38,688 nt of DNA from an uncultured Candidatus Actinomarina sp. (GTDB taxonomy: Bacteria > Actinomycetota > Acidimicrobiia > Actinomarinales > Actinomarinaceae). A program made the position numbers and the translations under genes. The stretch covers positions 1 to 38,688 of the forward strand of contig CACGVI010000009.1 in NCBI GenBank assembly GCA_902576605.1, in the 5' to 3' direction. Every line of letters starts with the position of its first letter. Within the stretch, counting starts at the first letter, position 1. Below, in pieces: positions 17,017 to 28,523 of the stretch. Under the pieces are notes generated by a model. It was not told where the DNA came from. It saw only the letters and a program-made list of their open reading frames with translations, and ran no database searches.

Positions 17017-20000
17017 ATGGATAAAGTTTTTGATGAGTTAAGTATCAGTCTTGCAACCTCAGATCAAATGAGGAGTTGGTCCTTTGGTGAAGTTAAAAAA
17101 CCAGAAACAATTAATTACAGAACTTTAAAGCCTGAGAAAGACGGTCTTTTTGATGAAAGAATTTTTGGACCTACAAAAGATTGGGAATGTTCTTGTGGAA
17201 GATATAAAAGAATTAGATATAGAGGAATTGTTTGTGAAAGATGTGGTGTTGAAGTAACCAGACGTGAAGTTAGAAGAGAGAGAATGGGACATATTGAACT
17301 CGCTGCACCAGTTACTCACATTTGGTACTTTAAGGGAGTTCCAAGTAGATTAGGTTATTTCTTAGACATGTCTCCAAAAGAGCTTGAAAAAGTAATTTAT
17401 TTCGCAGCATATTTGGTAGTTTCCATCGATTCTAAAAAGAGAACAAAAGATTTAGCGGAGCTTGAAGAAGCAGTTGTTGCAGAAGTAGAGATTGTTAATG
17501 AAGATTTTGAAGAATGGGAACAAAAAAGAATTAAACAGATGGATACTGAAATTAAAGCCATGGAGAATGCAAAAATTCCTGAGCCAGAAATCCAAATTAG
17601 AAAAAAAGAAGTTGAAAAAGAAATAAAACAAAAAAAAGCTAAGTCTGATGCTGAAATTAAAGTTATCGAAGAAGCCTTCTCTACTTTGAAGACACTTAAG
17701 CCAAAAACACTCATAGAAAATGACACATTGTGGCGTGAAATGATTGACAAATATGATGAGTATTTTACTGGTGGTATGGGAGCAGAAGCAGTTAGAGAGT
17801 TAGTACAACTTGTTGACTTAAAAGCTGAAATGGAAAAATTAGAGACAGACTTAGATTCTAAGTCAGCTCAAAGACGCCAAAGAGCTATTCAACGTATGAA
17901 AGTTATTAAGCCTTTTGCAGATGGAAAAAACCCTCCTGAAGCAATGATACTTGAAGTAGTTCCTGTTATTCCTCCTGAGCTTCGCCCTATGGTTCAGTTA
18001 GATGGTGGTAGATTTGCTACTTCAGATCTTAATGACTTATACAGAAGATTAATTAACAGAAACAATAGGCTGAAAAAACTTATTGAGCTTGGAGCACCAG
18101 ACATAATTATCAGCAATGAAAAAAGAATGTTGCAAGAGTCTGTAGACGCACTGTTTGATAACGGTAGAAGAGGACGTGCTGTTGCGGGTGCAGGTGGACG
18201 TGGACTCAAGTCACTTTCAGATATGCTTAAAGGAAAACAGGGAAGATTTCGTCAGAACTTACTTGGTAAAAGAGTTGATTACTCAGCAAGGTCTGTAATT
18301 GTAGTTGGTCCACATTTAGAACTTCAACAATGTGGTCTTCCTAAAATGATGGCGCTAGAGTTATTCAAGCCATTCGTCATGAAGAGGCTTGTCGAGCTTG
18401 GGCTTGCTCAAAATATAAAATCTGCGAAAAGAATGGTTGAAAGATCAAGGGCTCAAGTCTGGGATGTACTAGCTGAAGTAATTGAAGAACACCCAGTCCT
18501 TTTAAACAGAGCACCTACTTTACACAGGCTTGGTATTCAAGCATTTGAACCAATCCTTGTAGAAGGAAAGGCTATTCAAGTCCATCCTTTGGTTTGTGAA
18601 GCGTTTAATGCTGATTTTGATGGAGACCAAATGGCAGTCCATGTTCCACTTTCAGCAGAAGCACAAGCTGAAGCAAGAGTTCTTATGCTATCAACAAATA
18701 ATGTTTTGTCTCCAGCTTCAGGAAACCCTATTGTTTCACCAAGTCAAGACATGGTTATTGGGCTTTATTACATTACTGAATGTCATGAAGATTTAGAAAC
18801 TGCAAAATTTAATTTTGTTGACTTCAATGAAGCACAAGTTGCTTATGAAAATGGTCATATTGGGTTGCAAACACCAATTAATGTAAGAGTTGGAGATTTG
18901 GCTGGTAATCCAGAAATGCACTCTGAATTAAAAGGAAGATTCTCAGAACTGTTAACTGATCAACCAATTGACGGCAATCAGTTAATGCAAACAACGCTTG
19001 GAAGATTACATTTTAATTCAATTATGCCTACTGATTTCCCATATATTCAGGCTTCTGTCAGAAAACCAGAAATGAAAAAAATTATTTCTGAAGTTATTGA
19101 GCGTTACAATAAAGCTGAACTCAGAATATTTTTAGACTCAATGAAATCTGTGGGCTTTACATTTGGTGCTAAAGCAGGCTTGACTGTTGCCATGAACGAT
19201 GTGAAAACACCTCCAAGCAAAAACCAAATACTAGAAAAATATGAAGCAGAAGCCGAAAAGGTTGAAAAATTATTTTTAGATGACATTATTACTGAAACTG
19301 AGCGTAAGCAAAAAATTATTGAGATATGGAACGAAGCTACAGACCAAGTTCAATATGCTATGAGTGCTGAACTTGAAGCTGAACAGTTCAATCCAGTAGA
19401 CATGATGGTTAAATCTGGTGCTCGAGGAAACATGATGCAAGTAAGGCAATTAGCAGGAATGAGAGGCTTAGTTGCGAATCCTAAAGGTGACATAATTGAA
19501 CGACCAATTAAAAGTAACTTCAGAGAGGGTATGTCAGTACTTGAGTATTTTATATCTACTCACGGTGCTAGAAAAGGTCTCGCCGATACAGCTCTTAGGA
19601 CTGCAGACTCTGGTTATTTAACAAGAAGGTTAGTAGATGTTGCAGCAGGTATCGTGGTTAAAGATTTAGGGGATGAGAATATTGATTGGCGTGGTACTAA
19701 CAAAAAAGTTGTTATTGATGGAAAGTTAAGTCGATACCTGCACTCAACATTGTACGGCCGTGTTTTAGCTGAAGATATAAAGGTAGACAAAAAAGTAGTT
19801 GAGATGGAAAATGGCACCAAGTTGTCCAAAGGGACTTATATAGATGCCGAAGTCCTTGATGGAATTGCAAAATCTGGTGTAGAAGATGTAAGAGTTTTGT
19901 CCCCATTTAACTCCCTTAACCCTGAATCAATGGATCCATTATGTTACGGGTTTAGTTTGGCAACTGGAAAACCAGTTGAGGTAGGTGAAGCAGTTGGAAT

Positions 20001-20931
20001 AATTTCAGCACAGTCCATTGGTGAGCCTGGAACTCAGTTAACTATGAGAACTTTTCACACAGGTGGTGTGGTAGGTTTAGATATCACATCTGGTTTACCA
20101 AGAATTGTAGAATTATTTGAAGCAAGAACTCCAAAAGGAAAAGCTGTTCTCTCACCTATTCAAGGAAAAGTAAAATCAGTTGAAGTTACACCCGAAGGCA
20201 ATAGAAATGTAATTATTGGAAATGAAAAAGAAGAAGTAGAATTACTTGTTTTAAGAAGACAAACTTTGCTTTCTAATCAAGGAGACAAGGTTGAAGCCGG
20301 GCAGTCGCTTACAACTGGTCCTAAAGATCCTAAAGAAGTTTTACAAATTAATGGTGTAAGAACTTGTCAAGAATATTTGGTTGATGAAGTCCAAAAAACT
20401 TATAGAGACCAAGGAGTTGAAGTTCATGACAAGCATGTTGAAATGATAGTTCGTCAAATGTTAAGAAGAGTAAGAATCGTTAAATCAAACAATTCAGACT
20501 TTTTACCAAATGAACTTGTTGATTCAACTTTATTTAGAAAGACTAATCAAGAATTAGTCAAAAACGGGAAAGTACCTGCTGAGGGTAGACCAGAGCTTAT
20601 GGGTATCACAAAAGCTAGCCTTGCAACAGACTCATGGTTGTCAGCTGCCTCTTTCCAAGAAACTACAAGAGTACTCACCGAAGCCGCAATGAAAAGAAGT
20701 AATGACTCTCTTTCAGGCTTAAAAGAGAATGTTATTATTGGAACACTAATTCCTGCCGGAACTGGTTCCAATGCTTATCAAAGTATGAAACCTTCTCTTC
20801 CAGATGCTCCCGTAGTTTCTGAATTAGGATTTATGGAGCCAACTTCTGAGGATTCAGAAGACGAAGCTTTACCAAATCCTGCACAATGGCTAGCTATGTT
20901 AGGTGATGAAAATGAAGTGGAGGATGAGTAA
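17017..20931 (+). CDS. rpoC: DNA-directed RNA polymerase subunit beta' with degenerate second zinc site
   Basis: The 1,304-aa beta' subunit. The first zinc site is intact (C58, C60, C73, C76). A charged coiled-coil insertion at about residues 130-225, ending before [13 protein letters not shown], is characteristic of Actinobacteria. The Mg-binding catalytic loop NADFDGDQ has aspartates D533, D535 and D537. The trigger-loop region has [16 protein letters not shown]. The second zinc site is degenerate: the first cysteine (around 882-888) is missing, and the usual C...CxxCYG becomes [17 protein letters not shown], leaving only C976. Surrounding sequence is fully conserved and the frame is intact, so this looks like real evolution rather than error. 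Confidence 0.98.
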   Translation: MDKVFDELSISLATSDQMRSWSFGEVKKPETINYRTLKPEKDGLFDERIFGPTKDWECSCGRYKRIRYRGIVCERCGVEVTRREVRRERMGHIELAAPVTHIWYFKGVPSRLGYFLDMSPKELEKVIYFAAYLVVSIDSKKRTKDLAELEEAVVAEVEIVNEDFEEWEQKRIKQMDTEIKAMENAKIPEPEIQIRKKEVEKEIKQKKAKSDAEIKVIEEAFSTLKTLKPKTLIENDTLWREMIDKYDEYFTGGMGAEAVRELVQLVDLKAEMEKLETDLDSKSAQRRQRAIQRMKVIKPFADGKNPPEAMILEVVPVIPPELRPMVQLDGGRFATSDLNDLYRRLINRNNRLKKLIELGAPDIIISNEKRMLQESVDALFDNGRRGRAVAGAGGRGLKSLSDMLKGKQGRFRQNLLGKRVDYSARSVIVVGPHLELQQCGLPKMMALELFKPFVMKRLVELGLAQNIKSAKRMVERSRAQVWDVLAEVIEEHPVLLNRAPTLHRLGIQAFEPILVEGKAIQVHPLVCEAFNADFDGDQMAVHVPLSAEAQAEARVLMLSTNNVLSPASGNPIVSPSQDMVIGLYYITECHEDLETAKFNFVDFNEAQVAYENGHIGLQTPINVRVGDLAGNPEMHSELKGRFSELLTDQPIDGNQLMQTTLGRLHFNSIMPTDFPYIQASVRKPEMKKIISEVIERYNKAELRIFLDSMKSVGFTFGAKAGLTVAMNDVKTPPSKNQILEKYEAEAEKVEKLFLDDIITETERKQKIIEIWNEATDQVQYAMSAELEAEQFNPVDMMVKSGARGNMMQVRQLAGMRGLVANPKGDIIERPIKSNFREGMSVLEYFISTHGARKGLADTALRTADSGYLTRRLVDVAAGIVVKDLGDENIDWRGTNKKVVIDGKLSRYLHSTLYGRVLAEDIKVDKKVVEMENGTKLSKGTYIDAEVLDGIAKSGVEDVRVLSPFNSLNPESMDPLCYGFSLATGKPVEVGEAVGIISAQSIGEPGTQLTMRTFHTGGVVGLDITSGLPRIVELFEARTPKGKAVLSPIQGKVKSVEVTPEGNRNVIIGNEKEEVELLVLRRQTLLSNQGDKVEAGQSLTTGPKDPKEVLQINGVRTCQEYLVDEVQKTYRDQGVEVHDKHVEMIVRQMLRRVRIVKSNNSDFLPNELVDSTLFRKTNQELVKNGKVPAEGRPELMGITKASLATDSWLSAASFQETTRVLTEAAMKRSNDSLSGLKENVIIGTLIPAGTGSNAYQSMKPSLPDAPVVSELGFMEPTSEDSEDEALPNPAQWLAMLGDENEVEDE

Positions 20932-20950
20932 AAAACTTATAAAAATAAGG

Positions 20951-20979
20951 TTGTTGTAAGTTTAAATTCGTCATATACT
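20951..20979 (+). promoter_or_regulatory. Candidate promoter for the str operon
   Basis: TTGTTG (20951-20956) and TATACT (20974-20979) are 17 nt apart in the 94-nt gap between rpoC and rpsL. Predicted transcription begins about 40 nt before rpsL. The -10 hexamer is identical to the one proposed for rpoB. The spacing is ideal and the gap is one of the largest in the cluster. Confidence 0.45.
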
Positions 20980-21025
20980 TCTTTTTCGGTAAGCCAAATA
21001 AGTAAATTTTTAGATTGGAATAACT

Positions 21026-21394
21026 ATGCCTACAACGCAACAGTTGGTAAGAAAAGGTAGAAAGTCTAAAGTGTCAAAAGAAAAGACACCTGGACTAAAA
21101 GGATCGCCTCAGCGTAGAGGTGTATGTACACGCGTGTACACTGTTACTCCAAAAAAACCAAACTCTGCTTTGCGTAAAGTTTGTAGAGTTAGGCTTTCAA
21201 CAGGTACAGAAGTAACTGCTTATATACCTGGTGAGGGACATAATCTTCAAGAACACTCAATAGTTTTAGTTAGAGGTGGCAGAGTAAAAGACTTACCTGG
21301 TGTGAGGTATAAAGTTATCAGAGGAGCCCTCGATACAGCTGGCGTTACAGACAGGAAACAAGCTAGGTCGAGGTATGGAAGTAAAAAAGGTTAG
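21026..21394 (+). CDS. rpsL: 30S ribosomal protein S12
   Basis: A 122-aa decoding-centre protein. The conserved loops [17 protein letters not shown] and [19 protein letters not shown] are intact, with the lysines normally linked to streptomycin sensitivity. It heads the str cluster with rpsG, fusA and tuf. No strong Shine-Dalgarno is seen before the ATG (TTGGAATAACT). Confidence 0.98.
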   Translation: MPTTQQLVRKGRKSKVSKEKTPGLKGSPQRRGVCTRVYTVTPKKPNSALRKVCRVRLSTGTEVTAYIPGEGHNLQEHSIVLVRGGRVKDLPGVRYKVIRGALDTAGVTDRKQARSRYGSKKG

Positions 21395-21397
21395 TAA

Positions 21398-21865
21398 ATG
21401 AGAAGAGGACCATCACTAAAGAGAAAGCCAGAACCTGACCCAATCTACAATAGTTTGTTGGTCTCTCAACTTATAAACCAAGTTTTATTAGATGGTAAAA
21501 AAGATTTAGCTAGTAATATTGTTTATTCAGCATTAGAGCTTGTTGAAAAGCAAACTGGTTCAGACCCAATAAATACACTAAAAGATGCTTTTGAAAATGT
21601 CAGGCCACAAATAGAAACAAAATCTAGAAGAGTTGGTGGAACAAATTACCAGGTACCTATGGAAGTTCCTCAAAGAAGAAGTACTACTTTAGCAATACGT
21701 TGGATGGTAGATTCCTCCAGAAAAAGAGGTGAAAAGACCATGTACGAAAGACTTGGGAGAGAAATTTTAGATGCTAGTAATAAAACCGGTGCTTCAGTCA
21801 AAAAAAGAGAAGATGTTCATAAAATGGCAGAATCTAATAGGGCCTTTGCTCATTACAGGTGGTAA
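21398..21865 (+). CDS. rpsG: 30S ribosomal protein S7
   Basis: A 155-aa head protein that nucleates assembly of the 3' major domain of 16S rRNA and contacts the E site. The family segments [18 protein letters not shown] and [20 protein letters not shown] are clear. It starts 3 nt after rpsL. In other bacteria S7 represses its own operon. No specific S7 site was identified here. Confidence 0.98.
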   Translation: MRRGPSLKRKPEPDPIYNSLLVSQLINQVLLDGKKDLASNIVYSALELVEKQTGSDPINTLKDAFENVRPQIETKSRRVGGTNYQVPMEVPQRRSTTLAIRWMVDSSRKRGEKTMYERLGREILDASNKTGASVKKREDVHKMAESNRAFAHYRW

Positions 21866-21868
21866 TTA

Positions 21869-23956
21869 ATGACTAGAGAAGTAGATTTAAACAACTTAAG
21901 AAACATCGGAATTATGGCTCATATTGATGCCGGTAAGACAACTCTTACCGAAAGAATCTTATATTATACAGGTAAAACTTACAAGATTGGTGAAGTCCAT
22001 GATGGTGCTGCTGTAATGGATTGGATGGAGCAAGAGCAAGAAAGGGGTATTACTATTACCTCAGCTGCTACAACATGCAGTTGGAACAAGCACACTATCA
22101 ATATAATTGATACACCAGGCCACGTTGACTTTACTGTTGAAGTTGAGAGGTCTTTAAGAGTTCTTGATGGCGCAGTTGCTGTGTTTGATGGAGTTGCAGG
22201 AGTTGAACCACAATCAGAAACAGTATGGAGGCAGGCTGATAAATATAATGTTCCAAGGATTTGTTTTGTTAATAAACTAGATAGAACTGGTGCAGATTTT
22301 GATTTCGATGTCCAATCAATTATTGACAGGCTAGAAGCAAAACCAGCAGTTTTACATATCCCTATTGGTTCAGAAGCAGACTTCGTTGGTGTTATTGATT
22401 TGGTAGAAATGAAATCTCACACATGGTCTAAAGATGATGGTTCTGAATGGGACATTAATGATATTCCCGAAGACATGCTTGACGAAGCCAACTCCAAAAG
22501 GCAACAACTTTTAGATGTTGTTGCTGAAGCAGATGATGATGTGTTAGAAAAATATTTTGCTGACGAAGAGCTCACTGTTGAAGATATTAAAAAAGCAATT
22601 AGAAAAGGCACTTTAGAAGGTATGTTTGTGCCTGTTCTTGCTGGAAGCGCATTCAAAAATAAAGGAGTCCAGCTCTTACTTGATGCAGTTGTTGATTATT
22701 TACCGTCACCCTTAGATATTGAAGATGTAACAGGTTTTAAGCCTGGAGATGAAGAAAATGAACTTTCAAGATCTCATAGTGACGAAGATCCTTTTTCTGC
22801 ATTAGCTTTCAAAGTAGTAAGTGATCCGCATGTAGGTAAGCTTACATATTTTAGGGTTTACTCAGGAACTCTTAATAAAGGTGACAAAGTAACCAATACT
22901 ACAACTGGAAAAGAAGAAAGATTAGGAAGAATCCTGAGGATGCACTCTAATTCAAGGGAGGATATTGATTTTATTTGTGCAGGAGATATTGTTGCAGGAG
23001 TTGGTCTAAAGAATGCAAAAACAGGAGACACTTTATCTGATTCTTCTCAATTAATACAGTTAGAGTCAATGACTTTTCCTGAACCTGTCATATCTGTCGC
23101 AATTGAGCCAAAATCAAAAGCTGATGAAGAAAAATTATCAGAAGGTTTACAAAAACTAGCTGAAGAAGACCCAACATTCCGTGTTCAATCTGATGAAGAA
23201 ACTGGACAAACAATAATATCTGGAATGGGAGAATTACATCTAGACATATTAGTGGATAGATTAAAAAGGGAATTTAAAGTCGAAGCAAATATTGGAAAAC
23301 CCCAAGTTGCTTACCGAGAGGCTTTAAAGAAGAAAACAGATGTTGAAGCAAAATATATAAGACAAAGCGGTGGTCGTGGTCAATATGGTCACGTGATTAT
23401 GGAATTAGAACCTATAGATGATGGGTATGAATTTGTAGACTTAATCAAAAGCGGAAGAATACCTAAAGAATATATACCATCTGTAAATGCAGGAGTTGAA
23501 GCTGCAATGGAAACAGGAGTTTTAGCCGGATATCCATTAGTAAATATAAGAGCAACCCTTAAGGATGGAACTTATCACGATGTTGATTCTTCTGAAATGG
23601 CCTTCAAAATTGCTGGTTCAATGGCACTTAAAGACGGTGCTAAAAAAGCTGGTGTTAAATTGCTCGAACCAGTTATGACTGTAGAGGTGGTAACACCGGA
23701 AGATTTCATGGGAGATGTTGTCGGAGATCTTTCCTCAAGAAGAGGAAAGATAGCTGAAATGGAGCAAAGAGGATCTGCAAAGGTCGTTAATGCAAAAGTA
23801 CCATTATCAGAAATGTTTGGGTACGCAACTGATTTGCGTTCTCGAACACAAGGCCGTGCAACATTTACGATGCAGTTTGATAGTTATGAAGACGTACCAG
23901 ACAGCATAACTAAAGAAATAACTGCGAGTATTCGTGGAGTAGAGGTAGAAGTTTAA
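21869..23956 (+). CDS. fusA: Elongation factor G
   Basis: A 695-aa translational GTPase that drives tRNA-mRNA translocation. The G domain has P-loop AHIDAGKT (17-24), DTPGHVDFT and [10 protein letters not shown]. Domains II to V follow at normal length, with [11 protein letters not shown] and a domain IV segment GGRGQYGHV. It starts 3 nt after rpsG. Nothing unusual was seen. Confidence 0.98.
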   Translation: MTREVDLNNLRNIGIMAHIDAGKTTLTERILYYTGKTYKIGEVHDGAAVMDWMEQEQERGITITSAATTCSWNKHTINIIDTPGHVDFTVEVERSLRVLDGAVAVFDGVAGVEPQSETVWRQADKYNVPRICFVNKLDRTGADFDFDVQSIIDRLEAKPAVLHIPIGSEADFVGVIDLVEMKSHTWSKDDGSEWDINDIPEDMLDEANSKRQQLLDVVAEADDDVLEKYFADEELTVEDIKKAIRKGTLEGMFVPVLAGSAFKNKGVQLLLDAVVDYLPSPLDIEDVTGFKPGDEENELSRSHSDEDPFSALAFKVVSDPHVGKLTYFRVYSGTLNKGDKVTNTTTGKEERLGRILRMHSNSREDIDFICAGDIVAGVGLKNAKTGDTLSDSSQLIQLESMTFPEPVISVAIEPKSKADEEKLSEGLQKLAEEDPTFRVQSDEETGQTIISGMGELHLDILVDRLKREFKVEANIGKPQVAYREALKKKTDVEAKYIRQSGGRGQYGHVIMELEPIDDGYEFVDLIKSGRIPKEYIPSVNAGVEAAMETGVLAGYPLVNIRATLKDGTYHDVDSSEMAFKIAGSMALKDGAKKAGVKLLEPVMTVEVVTPEDFMGDVVGDLSSRRGKIAEMEQRGSAKVVNAKVPLSEMFGYATDLRSRTQGRATFTMQFDSYEDVPDSITKEITASIRGVEVEV

Positions 23957-23993
23957 ACCTTAATAGGTTTAGATTTAAAAAAAAGGAGAAAAT

Positions 23994-25178
23994 ATGTCAA
24001 AGGAAAAATTTGACCGTAGCAAGCCTCATGTGAACGTTGGTACAATGGGACACATTGACCACGGTAAAACTACATTGACGGCCGCTATTACAAAAGTTTT
24101 AGCTGATGCTGGTTCAGGCGACGTTACAGCTTTTGAAGATATTGACAAAGCCCCTGAAGAGAGGGAAAGAGGAATCACTATCCAGATTGCTCACGTTGAG
24201 TATGAAACTGAAAACAGACATTATGCTCACGTAGACATGCCTGGTCACGCTGATTATGTTAAAAACATGATTACAGGTGCAGCTCAAGTTGATGGAGCAA
24301 TTTTGGTAGTTTCTGCAGCAGATGGTCCTATGCCACAAACTAGAGAGCACGTACTTCTAGCAAGACAAGTTGGTGTACCGGCCATTGCAGTATTTCTTAA
24401 CAAAGTCGATCAAGTTGATGATGATGAACTTTTAGATCTTGTAGAAATGGAAGTTAGAGAATTATTAAACGAGTATGACTTTCCAGGTGACGATGTTCCT
24501 GTAGTAAAAGGTTCAGCACTTGCCGCTCTTGAAGGAAAAGAAGAGGGTATCAATGCTGTTAAGGAATTAATGGACCAAGTTGATTCATATATAGAAGAAC
24601 CAACAAGAATTGTCGACAAACCATTTTTGATGCCTGTTGAAGACGTATTCTCAATTACTGGTAGAGGTACTGTTGTAACAGGAAGAATTGAACAAGGTAT
24701 TGTTAACGTTAACGAAGAAGTTGAGATTGTTGGAATTAGGGAAACTTCTAAATCAGTTTGTACTGGTGTTGAGATGTTTAGAAAGCTTCTTGATGAAGGT
24801 AGAGCAGGTGACAACGTTGGTCTTCTCTTACGTGGAGTTGATAAAGATGATGTTGAAAGAGGACAGGTTATTGCAAAACCTGGCTCAATAACACCTCATA
24901 CAAAGTTTGAGGCAGAAGTTTATGTTCTCACTAAAGAAGAAGGTGGAAGACACAATCCATTTTTCAAAGGATATAGACCGCAATTCTATTTCAGAACAAC
25001 TGACGTTACTGGAGAAGTAACTCTTAGTGAAGGTACTGAAATGGTTATGCCTGGTGACAACGTTTCTATCTCGGTAGAACTCATTTCTCCAATTGCAATG
25101 GAAGAGGGAGTGAAGTTCGCAATTAGAGAAGGCGGTAGAACTGTTGGAGCTGGTCAGGTGACAAAAGTTATCGAGTAA
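23994..25178 (+). CDS. tuf: Elongation factor Tu
   Basis: A 394-aa GTPase that delivers aminoacyl-tRNA to the ribosome. The P-loop is GHIDHGKT, followed by the switch II motif DMPGHADYV and NKVD. Domains II and III are complete, with [13 protein letters not shown] and [18 protein letters not shown]. The usual cysteine of DCPGH is methionine (M82) here. AAGGAG lies 6 nt before the ATG. A strong terminator hairpin follows 8 nt after the stop, closing the str operon. Confidence 0.98.
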   Translation: MSKEKFDRSKPHVNVGTMGHIDHGKTTLTAAITKVLADAGSGDVTAFEDIDKAPEERERGITIQIAHVEYETENRHYAHVDMPGHADYVKNMITGAAQVDGAILVVSAADGPMPQTREHVLLARQVGVPAIAVFLNKVDQVDDDELLDLVEMEVRELLNEYDFPGDDVPVVKGSALAALEGKEEGINAVKELMDQVDSYIEEPTRIVDKPFLMPVEDVFSITGRGTVVTGRIEQGIVNVNEEVEIVGIRETSKSVCTGVEMFRKLLDEGRAGDNVGLLLRGVDKDDVERGQVIAKPGSITPHTKFEAEVYVLTKEEGGRHNPFFKGYRPQFYFRTTDVTGEVTLSEGTEMVMPGDNVSISVELISPIAMEEGVKFAIREGGRTVGAGQVTKVIE

Positions 25179-25186
25179 TAAAAACT

Positions 25187-25221
25187 AACCGGGAGTAGAA
25201 TTTACACTCCCGGTTTTTTTT
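25187..25221 (+). terminator. Intrinsic terminator between tuf and rpsJ
   Basis: AACCGGGAGT (25187-25196) pairs perfectly with ACTCCCGGTT (25206-25215) around a 9-nt loop, followed by eight T residues (25214-25221). It is the strongest terminator in the window. Only 9 nt separate the T-run from the rpsJ ATG, which leaves no room for a promoter after it. Confidence 0.92.
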
Positions 25222-25230
25222 GAGGGAAAA

Positions 25231-25542
25231 ATGGCAAAAGGACAACAAATTAGAATAAAGCTAAAAGCTTACGACAACTATGTTGTTGATGAATCTGCAC
25301 GTAAAATTGCTGAAACAGTTTTAAAAACGCAAGCCAAAGTTAAAGGCCCTGTGCCTTTGCCAACTCAAATACATAGATATTGTGTAATCAGGTCACCTCA
25401 CGTAGATAAAAAGTCACGAGAACATTTTGAAATGAGAATTCATAAACGATTGATTGATATAGTTGAACCTACCCCAAAGACAGTTGATTCCCTTATGAGA
25501 CTTGATCTGCCAGCTGGTGTTGAAGTTGAGATTAAATTATGA
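25231..25542 (+). CDS. rpsJ: 30S ribosomal protein S10
   Basis: A 103-aa small-subunit head protein, also known as NusE in antitermination complexes. The sequence [21 protein letters not shown] and [13 protein letters not shown] is typical. GAGGG lies 4 nt before the ATG, just after the terminator T-run. It is the first gene of the S10 cluster and overlaps rplC by 4 nt. Confidence 0.98.
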   Translation: MAKGQQIRIKLKAYDNYVVDESARKIAETVLKTQAKVKGPVPLPTQIHRYCVIRSPHVDKKSREHFEMRIHKRLIDIVEPTPKTVDSLMRLDLPAGVEVEIKL

Positions 25543-26171
25543 ACACTTTAATAGCGAGAAAAGTAGGCATGACTCAGATATTTGATGAAAATTCTAATGC
25601 TCTAGGAGTTACCATTCTAGATGTTTCAGATTGTAGAGTAGTACAGATAAAAAACAACGAAGTAGATGGATATAGTGCAGCCCAGCTTACGATAGGAAAT
25701 AAAAAAAATTCTACTAAACCTCTCCAAAATCATTTCAAAAAACATAACTCTGAACCTGGAGAAATTGTTTTTGAAGTTGAAATAGATGAAAGTTTTGAAT
25801 TAGATCCTGGCTCCTTAGTAAAAGTTTCAGACGTGTTCGAGGTAGGACAAAAAGTTGACATTTCGGGTATTTCAAAAGGAAAAGGTTTTGCTGGAGTAAT
25901 GAAAAGGCATAATTTTTCAGGCCAAAAAGCTAGCCACGGTGTTCATAAAGTGCATAGAGCAGGTGGTTCTATTGGTAACGCTTCATATCCAGGTCACGTA
26001 TTTAAAGGTCAAAAAATGGCTGGAAGAATGGGAAATGAAAAGTCAACAATACAATCAGTGACCATAGTCGGTCTCAATGAAGAAAAAAATTACTTATTTG
26101 TAAACGGTTCAGTACCTGGTAACAAGGGAAACATTGTAAAAGTTCAAAAGGCTGTAAAGGTAAAACAATGA
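25539..26171 (+). CDS. rplC: 50S ribosomal protein L3
   Basis: A 210-aa early-assembly protein near the peptidyl transferase centre. [13 protein letters not shown] at the N-terminus is diagnostic. The central loop has [24 protein letters not shown] in pieces typical of L3. It is coupled to rpsJ and rplD by ATGA overlaps. Confidence 0.97.
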   Translation: MNTLIARKVGMTQIFDENSNALGVTILDVSDCRVVQIKNNEVDGYSAAQLTIGNKKNSTKPLQNHFKKHNSEPGEIVFEVEIDESFELDPGSLVKVSDVFEVGQKVDISGISKGKGFAGVMKRHNFSGQKASHGVHKVHRAGGSIGNASYPGHVFKGQKMAGRMGNEKSTIQSVTIVGLNEEKNYLFVNGSVPGNKGNIVKVQKAVKVKQ

Positions 26172-26788
26172 GTGTAAAATTAGATACCTTAAATACAAAA
26201 GAAAACAAAGTTTCAAAAAAACAATACAAATTTGAACCCATTGATGATATAAATATTGGCCTTTTACATCAAGTTGTGAAGGGAAGTAGGACAAACTTTA
26301 GAAATAACAATGCTTCAGTTAAAACTAGGGCTCAAGTTTCTGGTACTGGTGCAAAACCTTGGGCTCAAAAAGGAACAGGCCGTGCTCGTCAAGGTTCTTT
26401 AAGATCTCCACAATTTGTTGGTGGTGGTGTTGCTCACGGTCCTGGAACTAGGGTGTATAAAGACAGGACACCAAAAAAAATGAAAAGCAAGGCATTAGCC
26501 ATGGCGATTTCTCAAAGAATTTCAGAAGAATCAGTGTTTGTCATTGATGGGAATGGTATAGACTCTCCATCTACTAAATTAGCTGCTTTAGCCATAAAAG
26601 AATTTGATATTAAAAGAAGCTTTACATTGGTTTATTCTGATGAAGACGAAGTTTTATTCAAGTCATTCAGAAATTTGGAAGAATCAAAATTAGTTTCTGT
26701 AAGTAAAGTTGCTGCAATTGATATCATATCAACCGATGATACAATTTTTTCTGCAAACGCTATTTCAAAATATTTGGGGGGTAAATAA
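26168..26788 (+). CDS. rplD: 50S ribosomal protein L4
   Basis: A 206-aa protein that lines the peptide exit tunnel. The extended loop has TRAQVSGTGAKPWAQKGTG and ARQGSLRSPQFVGGGVAHG. In gamma-proteobacteria L4 controls the S10 operon by attenuation. The terminator before rpsJ raises, but does not show, a similar idea here. It shares overlaps with rplC (4 nt) and rplW (1 nt). Confidence 0.97.
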   Translation: MSVKLDTLNTKENKVSKKQYKFEPIDDINIGLLHQVVKGSRTNFRNNNASVKTRAQVSGTGAKPWAQKGTGRARQGSLRSPQFVGGGVAHGPGTRVYKDRTPKKMKSKALAMAISQRISEESVFVIDGNGIDSPSTKLAALAIKEFDIKRSFTLVYSDEDEVLFKSFRNLEESKLVSVSKVAAIDIISTDDTIFSANAISKYLGGK

Positions 26789-27075
26789 TGAAATACCTTG
26801 AAGATGTATTGATTGCCCCTGTTATTTCTGAAAAATCGTATGACAGAATTTCTGACTCAAATTCTTATACATTTTTTGTTCACCCAAAAACCGACAAGCC
26901 TCAAATCAAAAAAGCCGTTGAACAGATGTTTGATGTAAATGTACTCAGAGTTAACACAATGTACCGCAAAGGTAAGAAGAAAAGATTTGGATATGTATTT
27001 GGCCAGCAAAGTACTAGAAAAATAGCAATAGTTACACTTTCTGAAGGTGAAACTATTGAGGCTTTTGGAGTTTAA
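26788..27075 (+). CDS. rplW: 50S ribosomal protein L23
   Basis: A 95-aa protein at the tunnel exit, where trigger factor and SRP dock. [31 protein letters not shown] and [10 protein letters not shown] are typical L23 segments. It starts on the last base of the rplD stop (TAATG). Confidence 0.97.
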   Translation: MKYLEDVLIAPVISEKSYDRISDSNSYTFFVHPKTDKPQIKKAVEQMFDVNVLRVNTMYRKGKKKRFGYVFGQQSTRKIAIVTLSEGETIEAFGV

Positions 27076-27077
27076 TT

Positions 27078-27911
27078 ATGGGTTCAAAAAAAATTCGACC
27101 AGTAACTCCAGGCATGAGAGGCCAGGTTTCAACAGATTTTAAAGACATTACAAAAAAGAAGCCTGAAAAGTCTTTGTTACAGTCTAAAAAATCTTCTGGT
27201 GGAAGAAATAATAAGGGTCGAATTACATCTCGCCATAGAGGCGGCGGACATAAACAAAAGTATAGAGTTATAGATTTTAAGAGAATTAAAGATGGAATTC
27301 CAGCAAGAGTAGCTGGCATAGAATATGATCCAAACAGGAATGCAAGAATAGCACTACTTCATTATGTTGATGGCGAAAAAGCTTACATCATCGCTCCAGA
27401 TGGAGTTGAAGTTGATTCAATTATCGAGTCAGGTTCTAAAGCAGATATAAAAGATGGAAACTGTCTTCCACTAAGAAATATTCCTGCTGGTACATTTGTT
27501 CATGCTGTTGAGTTAAGACCTGGTGGGGGAGCCAAAATGGCTCGATCTGCCGGTTCTTCAGTGCAGTTAATGAGCAAAGAAGGTGACAATGCGTTATTAA
27601 GACTTCCATCTGGTGAAATGAGAAATGTTCCTATGGACTGTAGAGCAACTGTCGGAACTGTCGGTAATGCTGAGGCAGAATTAACAAAGTTAGGAAAAGC
27701 TGGACGAAATAGATGGAAAGGTGTCAGGCCACAGACCAGAGGTGTTGCTATGAACCCTGTTGATCACCCACTTGGTGGTGGAGAAGGTAAATCTTCTGGA
27801 GGTCGTGTTCCTGTAAGCCCATGGGGGAAACCAGAGAAAAAGACTAGAAACAAAAATAAATATAGCAATAAGTCGATTGTTAGACGTAGATCTCAAAAGG
27901 GAAGAAACTAA
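27078..27911 (+). CDS. rplB: 50S ribosomal protein L2
   Basis: A 277-aa core protein needed for subunit association and peptidyl transfer. Hallmarks are [39 protein letters not shown] and the C-terminal [13 protein letters not shown] with the conserved histidine. It is full length and starts 2 nt after rplW. Confidence 0.98.
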   Translation: MGSKKIRPVTPGMRGQVSTDFKDITKKKPEKSLLQSKKSSGGRNNKGRITSRHRGGGHKQKYRVIDFKRIKDGIPARVAGIEYDPNRNARIALLHYVDGEKAYIIAPDGVEVDSIIESGSKADIKDGNCLPLRNIPAGTFVHAVELRPGGGAKMARSAGSSVQLMSKEGDNALLRLPSGEMRNVPMDCRATVGTVGNAEAELTKLGKAGRNRWKGVRPQTRGVAMNPVDHPLGGGEGKSSGGRVPVSPWGKPEKKTRNKNKYSNKSIVRRRSQKGRN

Positions 27912-27912
27912 T

Positions 27913-28176
27913 ATGTCAAGAAGTTTAAGAAAAGGACCATTTGTTGATGAACATCTACTAAAAAAAGTAGAAGAAGCTCAAAATACAGGCAACAAGGGCG
28001 TCATAAAGACATGGAGCCGTCGCTCAACTGTTGTCCCTGAAATGGTTGGTTTAACAATAGCTGTACACAACGGTAGACAACATTTACCAGTATTTATAAC
28101 AGAAGCAATGGTTGGTCACAAACTAGGAGAGTTTTCACCAACAAGAACATTCAAAGGACACCCAGGACAAAACTAA
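27913..28176 (+). CDS. rpsS: 30S ribosomal protein S19
   Basis: An 87-aa head protein that contacts the A-site tRNA region with S13. The start is ATG at 27913, giving [15 protein letters not shown], the conserved family start. An upstream in-frame ATG inside rplB was rejected. [16 protein letters not shown] and [16 protein letters not shown] confirm the family. Confidence 0.97.
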   Translation: MSRSLRKGPFVDEHLLKKVEEAQNTGNKGVIKTWSRRSTVVPEMVGLTIAVHNGRQHLPVFITEAMVGHKLGEFSPTRTFKGHPGQN

Positions 28177-28523
28177 TGGAAAAAACAACTGTAAAAGCAC
28201 AAAGTAAATATTTAAGACAATCTCCTTACAAAATGAGACTTGTTTTGAATCTCATTAGAGGGCTTGATGTACAAGATGCTTTAAATGTATTAACTTTTAC
28301 AAAAAGAAAAGCGGCAACTGAAATAAAACAGCTCCTCGAAAGTGCTATTGCAAATGCTGAAGCAAACTATAATTTAAATTCTTCTGATTTATATATTTCA
28401 AAAGCAATTGCTAATGAAGGGCCAACACTAAAAAGATTTAGACCACGTGCAAGAGGTAGGGCTGGAAGAATTAATAAGAGAACTACCCATTTACTAATTG
28501 AGCTAGAAAGTGTGGGTGAATAA
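28176..28523 (+). CDS. rplV: 50S ribosomal protein L22
   Basis: A 115-aa protein whose beta-hairpin reaches into the exit tunnel. [18 protein letters not shown] and the loop [20 protein letters not shown] are typical. It shares one base with the rpsS stop and one with rpsC. Confidence 0.97.
   Translation: MEKTTVKAQSKYLRQSPYKMRLVLNLIRGLDVQDALNVLTFTKRKAATEIKQLLESAIANAEANYNLNSSDLYISKAIANEGPTLKRFRPRARGRAGRINKRTTHLLIELESVGE

Noticed and set aside
20932-20957. AACTTAT...ATAAGGTT hairpin after rpoC as a terminator
   Set aside because: The stem is weak with a bulge and no T-run follows.
23955-23970. AAACCT/AGGTTT hairpin after fusA as a terminator
   Set aside because: Six A/T-rich pairs with no T-run; tuf follows with a close ribosome site, so termination is unlikely.
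27877-27912. Upstream start for rpsS within rplB
   Set aside because: ATG 27913 gives the conserved S19 start [10 protein letters not shown].
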